DNA of 52,473 nucleotides, taken from contig CALWLA010000014.1 of NCBI GenBank assembly GCA_944381405.1, positions 1 to 52,473 of the forward strand. Reading direction: 5' to 3'. The translations under genes and the position numbers were made by a program. Positions 50,698 to 52,473 of the stretch are shown piece by piece. The stretch's first letter is position 1, and every line of letters starts with the position of its first letter. Origin of the DNA: an uncultured Lachnospiraceae bacterium. Lineage in GTDB: Bacteria > Bacillota > Clostridia > Lachnospirales > Lachnospiraceae. The notes beneath the pieces are model-generated. The model saw nothing but the letters and a program-made list of their open reading frames with translations, was not told where the DNA came from and ran no database searches.

Positions 50698-50739
50698 ACC
50701 TTATGCTCGCGTTGCTGTGCTATTACATCGCCGCTATAT

Positions 50740-50810
50740 TTCGCCATTACGAAACATTATATATTTAATTCACTGTAAAATCAATTTGTAATTCCTTATT
50801 GCGAAACATT
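50740..50810. promoter_or_regulatory. divergent control region with two 19-bp boxes
   Basis: Plus-strand boxes at 50740-50758 and 50792-50810 share TTCnnnATTnCGAAACATT (15 of 19 identical) and start 52 bases apart, close to five helical turns. Between and overlapping them is the minus-strand promoter TTGATT (50784-50779), 17 bases, TATAAT (50761-50756). The left box lies over the response-regulator start site and the right box just ahead of the XRE start codon. The same pair persists at 44463-44481 and 44516-44531. Confidence 0.65.
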
Positions 50811-50831
50811 TACAGACTCAGGAACAGAACC

Positions 50832-51137
50832 ATGCAGAAGATCAGACCGGACATGAATATCGGACAGAATATTCAAAGGCTGCGCAAGAAGGCCGGTTTA
50901 ACCCAGGACCAGGTGATTGCAAAACTCCAGCTCCGCGGCGTCAACATTTCAAAAAGCAGCTATGCGAAAATAGAAACAAACCGCATGAACATCAGAATCT
51001 CCGAACTTGTCATCCTGAAAGAGATCCTGCGCGTTCCCTCTTTTGACTGCTTCTTTGAAAATCTGTCTCCTGATGAAATTCCAGCCGAATATCAGTCCTT
51101 GTCATCACGATACGACCAGGTTGCTGACGAGAATTGA
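50832..51137 (+). CDS. XRE-family HTH regulator
   Basis: 101 residues from ATG 50832 with SD AGGAACAG. The helix-turn-helix spans about 8-65 (GQNIQRLRKKAGLTQDQV, then SKSSYAKIETNRMNI), typical of Cro/C1-type proteins. The C-terminal 35 residues (FENLSPDEIPAEYQSL) may dimerise. It diverges from the LytTR operon across a shared control region, so it may repress that operon or itself. A decayed relative lies at 44463-44697. Confidence 0.85.
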   Translation: MQKIRPDMNIGQNIQRLRKKAGLTQDQVIAKLQLRGVNISKSSYAKIETNRMNIRISELVILKEILRVPSFDCFFENLSPDEIPAEYQSLSSRYDQVADEN

Positions 51138-51160
51138 ATCTGAAATACTCTTCTATATGA

Positions 51161-51195
51161 AAAGGTCCCGGAGCAATCTGCTCCAGGACCTTTTT
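51161..51195 (+). terminator. terminator of the XRE gene
   Basis: GGTCCCGGAGC pairs with GCTCCAGGACC around AATCT, then TTTTT. Confidence 0.88.
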
Positions 51196-51264
51196 AGTTG
51201 AAGCGCCTCTCCAAACGAAGAGCGCCCCAACGTAGTTTTCCTTTATTTCTCATCAGAAAGCCTT

Positions 51265-51561
51265 TTATTTTGTCAGATCGACCCCTCCGGAGAGCCACTC
51301 CTCCACTATCTGGGCGCTGACCCTGGCCGCCTGAGCGATCTTTTCCACGGGAATTCCCATCTCCGCCAGAGAAAAGGCCATCTCTTTGGCTTTCTTCATC
51401 TCGCCCTCCGTACGGCCAGCAGCCATTCCCTTTTCCAATACGCCCTGACTTAAGTTACACATATGTTCCACTCTCCCTTCTGTTTCCCGGCTCATTGCCA
51501 GCCCGTATTCCTGCTCTATGATCTCCTTCTTCTGCTCCACTCCCTTTTCGTCGGAAAACAA
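51265..51561 (-). pseudogene. C-terminal remnant of an Rpn/PD-(D/E)XK transposase-like protein
   Basis: 98 codons from a TTG that follows an in-frame TAA. The pattern EHMCNLSQGVLEKGMAAGRTEG in part (NLSQGVLEKG) and the ending AFSLAEMGIPVEKIAQAARV (in part MGIPVEKIA) are typical of the C-terminus of the Rpn/PDDEXK-family transposase proteins abundant in Lachnospiraceae. The nuclease domain with its catalytic residues is absent. It marks past mobile-element activity in this island. Confidence 0.7.
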
Positions 51562-51664
51562 GATTGGTTTTTGTTACTGAGATCTGCCTCTGATCGTAGA
51601 ATCCGTCAGGAAACAAAGACTGTTTCTGACAGATATAAGAAATGGGCCTGCCCGAAGGAAGGCA

Positions 51665-51712
51665 AAAGCCGGAAGCACGACAGCTTCATAAGCTATCATA
51701 CCATTCGGCTTA
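51665..51712. repeat. AAGCCGGA hairpin, second copy
   Basis: AAGCCGGAAGCACGACAG, then a return arm ATACCATTCGGCTT, forms an imperfect stem closely resembling the terminator at 45526-45572. The two copies are in the same orientation and bracket the CAP/two-component/XRE block. Confidence 0.5.
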
Positions 51713-51749
51713 GGATCGTTCTTTTCTTTTTTTCGTTTATTCTTTAATG

Positions 51750-51783
51750 GTTGCCACCCCTAGACAGGCAAAGGAAGGGGGTG
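51750..51783 (+). promoter_or_regulatory. SD-occluding leader of the small peptide gene
   Basis: CACCCCT (51755-51761) can pair with AGGGGGTG (51776-51783), burying the SD. GTTGCCA (51750-51756) is also complementary to TGGCAAC (51879-51885) past the stop codon, allowing end-to-end folding. Both are hallmarks of type I toxin mRNAs. Confidence 0.55.
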
Positions 51784-51788
51784 AGTTT

Positions 51789-51872
51789 GTGTTTGATTTT
51801 CTTTTTACTTTTATTCTATCTGTTGTGGCGGGTATAGTCGCCTACTATATCTGCAAATGGTTTGACAGATAG
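51789..51872 (+). CDS. 27-residue hydrophobic peptide, type I toxin-like
   Basis: GTG start with SD AGGGGGTGA five bases upstream. The peptide is one membrane helix (FLFTFILSVVAGIVAYYI) ended by a positively charged CKWFDR tail, the usual layout of small membrane toxins and a pattern I associate with short clostridial peptides. The SD is predicted to be masked by the leader, and the transcript ends in a strong terminator (51924-51960). No protein partner is encoded, so an antisense RNA would be the expected control; I found no certain antisense promoter. An overlapping frame from GTG 51781 gives an 18-residue hydrophobic peptide and is less likely. Confidence 0.6.
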   Translation: MFDFLFTFILSVVAGIVAYYICKWFDR

Positions 51873-51923
51873 TCTTAATGGCAACAAGCCTAAGGATTAA
51901 GCCACCTTGCCAAAACGGAATAG

Positions 51924-51960
51924 AAAGCCCCGGAGGTACCAGCTCCGGGGCTTTCGTTTT
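51924..51960. terminator. terminator of the small peptide gene
   Basis: AAAGCCCCGGAG pairs perfectly with CTCCGGGGCTTT around GTACCAG, followed by CGTTTT. It is symmetrical enough to act in both directions. Confidence 0.85.
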
Positions 51961-52095
51961 GAGTTTGTGTTGAAATCTTTTTACTTTTGCCTATTCATAT
52001 TATAGCATATCTTTTTCGATTGTCAAATCGTTCATTTTCTTTAGCTGTTGTCCAACTGTATTTCTGTGAATTTCTCTAAACCCACATATACAAAG

Positions 52096-52124
52096 AAAAT
52101 CCCTGCATCGTCTGCAAGGATTTT
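52096..52124 (-). terminator. terminator of the tRNA cluster
   Basis: AAAATCCCTGCA pairs with TGCAAGGATTTT (one mismatch) around TCGTC; on the minus strand it runs into TTTTCTTT. It lies 7 bases after tRNA-Lys. Confidence 0.8.
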
Positions 52125-52130
52125 CAAGCC

Positions 52131-52203
52131 TGAGCGCGGAGGGAATCGAACCCTCGACAACTTGATTAAAAGTCAAGTGCTCTACCGACTGAGCTACGCA
52201 CCC
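52131..52203 (-). tRNA. tRNA-Lys (anticodon TTT)
   Basis: 73 nt. Acceptor GGGTGCG with CGCGCTC, D-arm GCTCAGTCGGTAGAGC, anticodon loop CTTTTAA in stem CTTGA/TCAAG, T-arm GAGGGTTCGATTCCCTC. CCA is not encoded. Last of the four-gene cluster in the direction of transcription. Confidence 0.97.
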
Positions 52204-52210
52204 ACAAAAA

Positions 52211-52283
52211 TGCCTCAGGCAGGAATCGAACCAGCGACACATGGATTTTCAGTCCATTGCTCTACCAACTGAGCTACCGAGGC
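52211..52283 (-). tRNA. tRNA-Phe (anticodon GAA)
   Basis: 73 nt. Acceptor GCCTCGG with CTGAGGC, anticodon loop CTGAAAA. The T-stem GCTGG/CCTGC has a U-U mismatch at the third pair (51-63), which is odd for a functional tRNA. CCA is not encoded. Confidence 0.95.
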
Positions 52284-52310
52284 ATGATAACAAAATTTGA
52301 ATAAAAAAAA

Positions 52311-52384
52311 TTGCGGGGGCAGGATTTGAACCTGCGACCTCCGGGTTATGAGCCCGACGAGCTTCCGAACTGCTCTACCCCGCG
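52311..52384 (-). tRNA. initiator tRNA-fMet (anticodon CAT)
   Basis: 74 nt. The initiator marks are clear: C1 opposite A72 (no Watson-Crick pair) and three consecutive G-C pairs in the anticodon stem (GGG/CCC) around CTCATAA. CCA is not encoded. Confidence 0.96.
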
Positions 52385-52396
52385 CTAATGATGATA

Positions 52397-52469
52397 TGGG
52401 GCCTATAGGGCTCGAACCTATGACCCTCTGCTTGTAAGGCAGATGCTCTCCCAGCTGAGCTAAGACCCC
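52397..52469 (-). tRNA. tRNA-Val (anticodon TAC)
   Basis: 73 nt. Acceptor GGGGTCT with AGGCCCC, anticodon loop CTTACAA, T-arm ATAGGTTCGAGCCCTAT. CCA is not encoded. First of the cluster inside the window; the cluster may continue to the right. Confidence 0.96.
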
Positions 52470-52473
52470 ATAA

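Overview
The window looks like a chromosomal segment of a Gram-positive anaerobe of the Clostridia, most likely Lachnospiraceae. The support is a Bacillus-type large SRP RNA, a FabK-type (not FabI) fatty-acid operon, a radical-SAM anaerobic ribonucleotide reductase activase, sporulation-linked RicT, choline-binding-type surface repeats, strong SD sequences and a high-GC core. A species call is not possible from sequence alone. Most genes are on the minus strand.

Layout. 1-365: tandem rRNA-type promoters firing left, out of the window, toward a presumed rRNA operon. 366-7240: pfkA-like, dnaX, ybaB, recR, TPR protein and cvpA cluster. 7293-12774: nrdG-type activase diverging from tadA, lysA, tatD, a class III Fic protein, the SRP RNA and rsmA. 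12786-16857: accessory patch with an orphan membrane protein behind a palindromic operator, a small zinc protein, a 5'-truncated cell-surface protein and an AbiE-type toxin-antitoxin pair whose toxin is truncated at a junction with that surface gene. 16916-20401: TraX-like protein, metG, GerMN-like lipoprotein. 20426-30668: a complete type II fatty-acid synthesis operon (fabH, acpP, fabK, fabD, fabG, fabF, accB, fabZ, accC, fused accDA) with a MarR/FabT-like gene at its distal end and a FabT-like palindrome at its promoter. 30676-42492: housekeeping genes (fRMsr, asparaginase, YbaK, glpK, rsmI, proC, galM, a TrmN6-like methylase, ricT, holB, a guanylate-kinase-like gene, an anchored repeat protein). 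42521-44004: a MATE exporter behind a leader with a terminator.

Right-hand accessory island, about 44.0-52.0 kb, visibly more AT-rich and next to tRNA genes. It holds a decayed copy of an XRE-regulator locus, a small membrane/PH-like protein, a large secreted CAP-domain protein with wall-binding repeats, a LytTR two-component system whose kinase appears split into a histidine-bearing sensor and a separate ATPase subunit, an intact XRE regulator, an Rpn/PD-(D/E)XK remnant, and an overlooked 27-codon hydrophobic peptide gene with type I toxin features. Four tRNA genes (Val, fMet, Phe, Lys) close the window.

How the parts may work together. The split sensor and LytTR regulator lie directly upstream of the wall-binding CAP protein and are a natural candidate to control it. 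The XRE gene diverges from the response regulator across a shared promoter containing two 19-bp boxes about five helical turns apart. The same two-box arrangement persists in the decayed copy at 44.46-44.53 kb. The most noteworthy candidates are the split kinase locus, the small peptide with an occluded ribosome-binding site, and the toxin/surface-protein junction.
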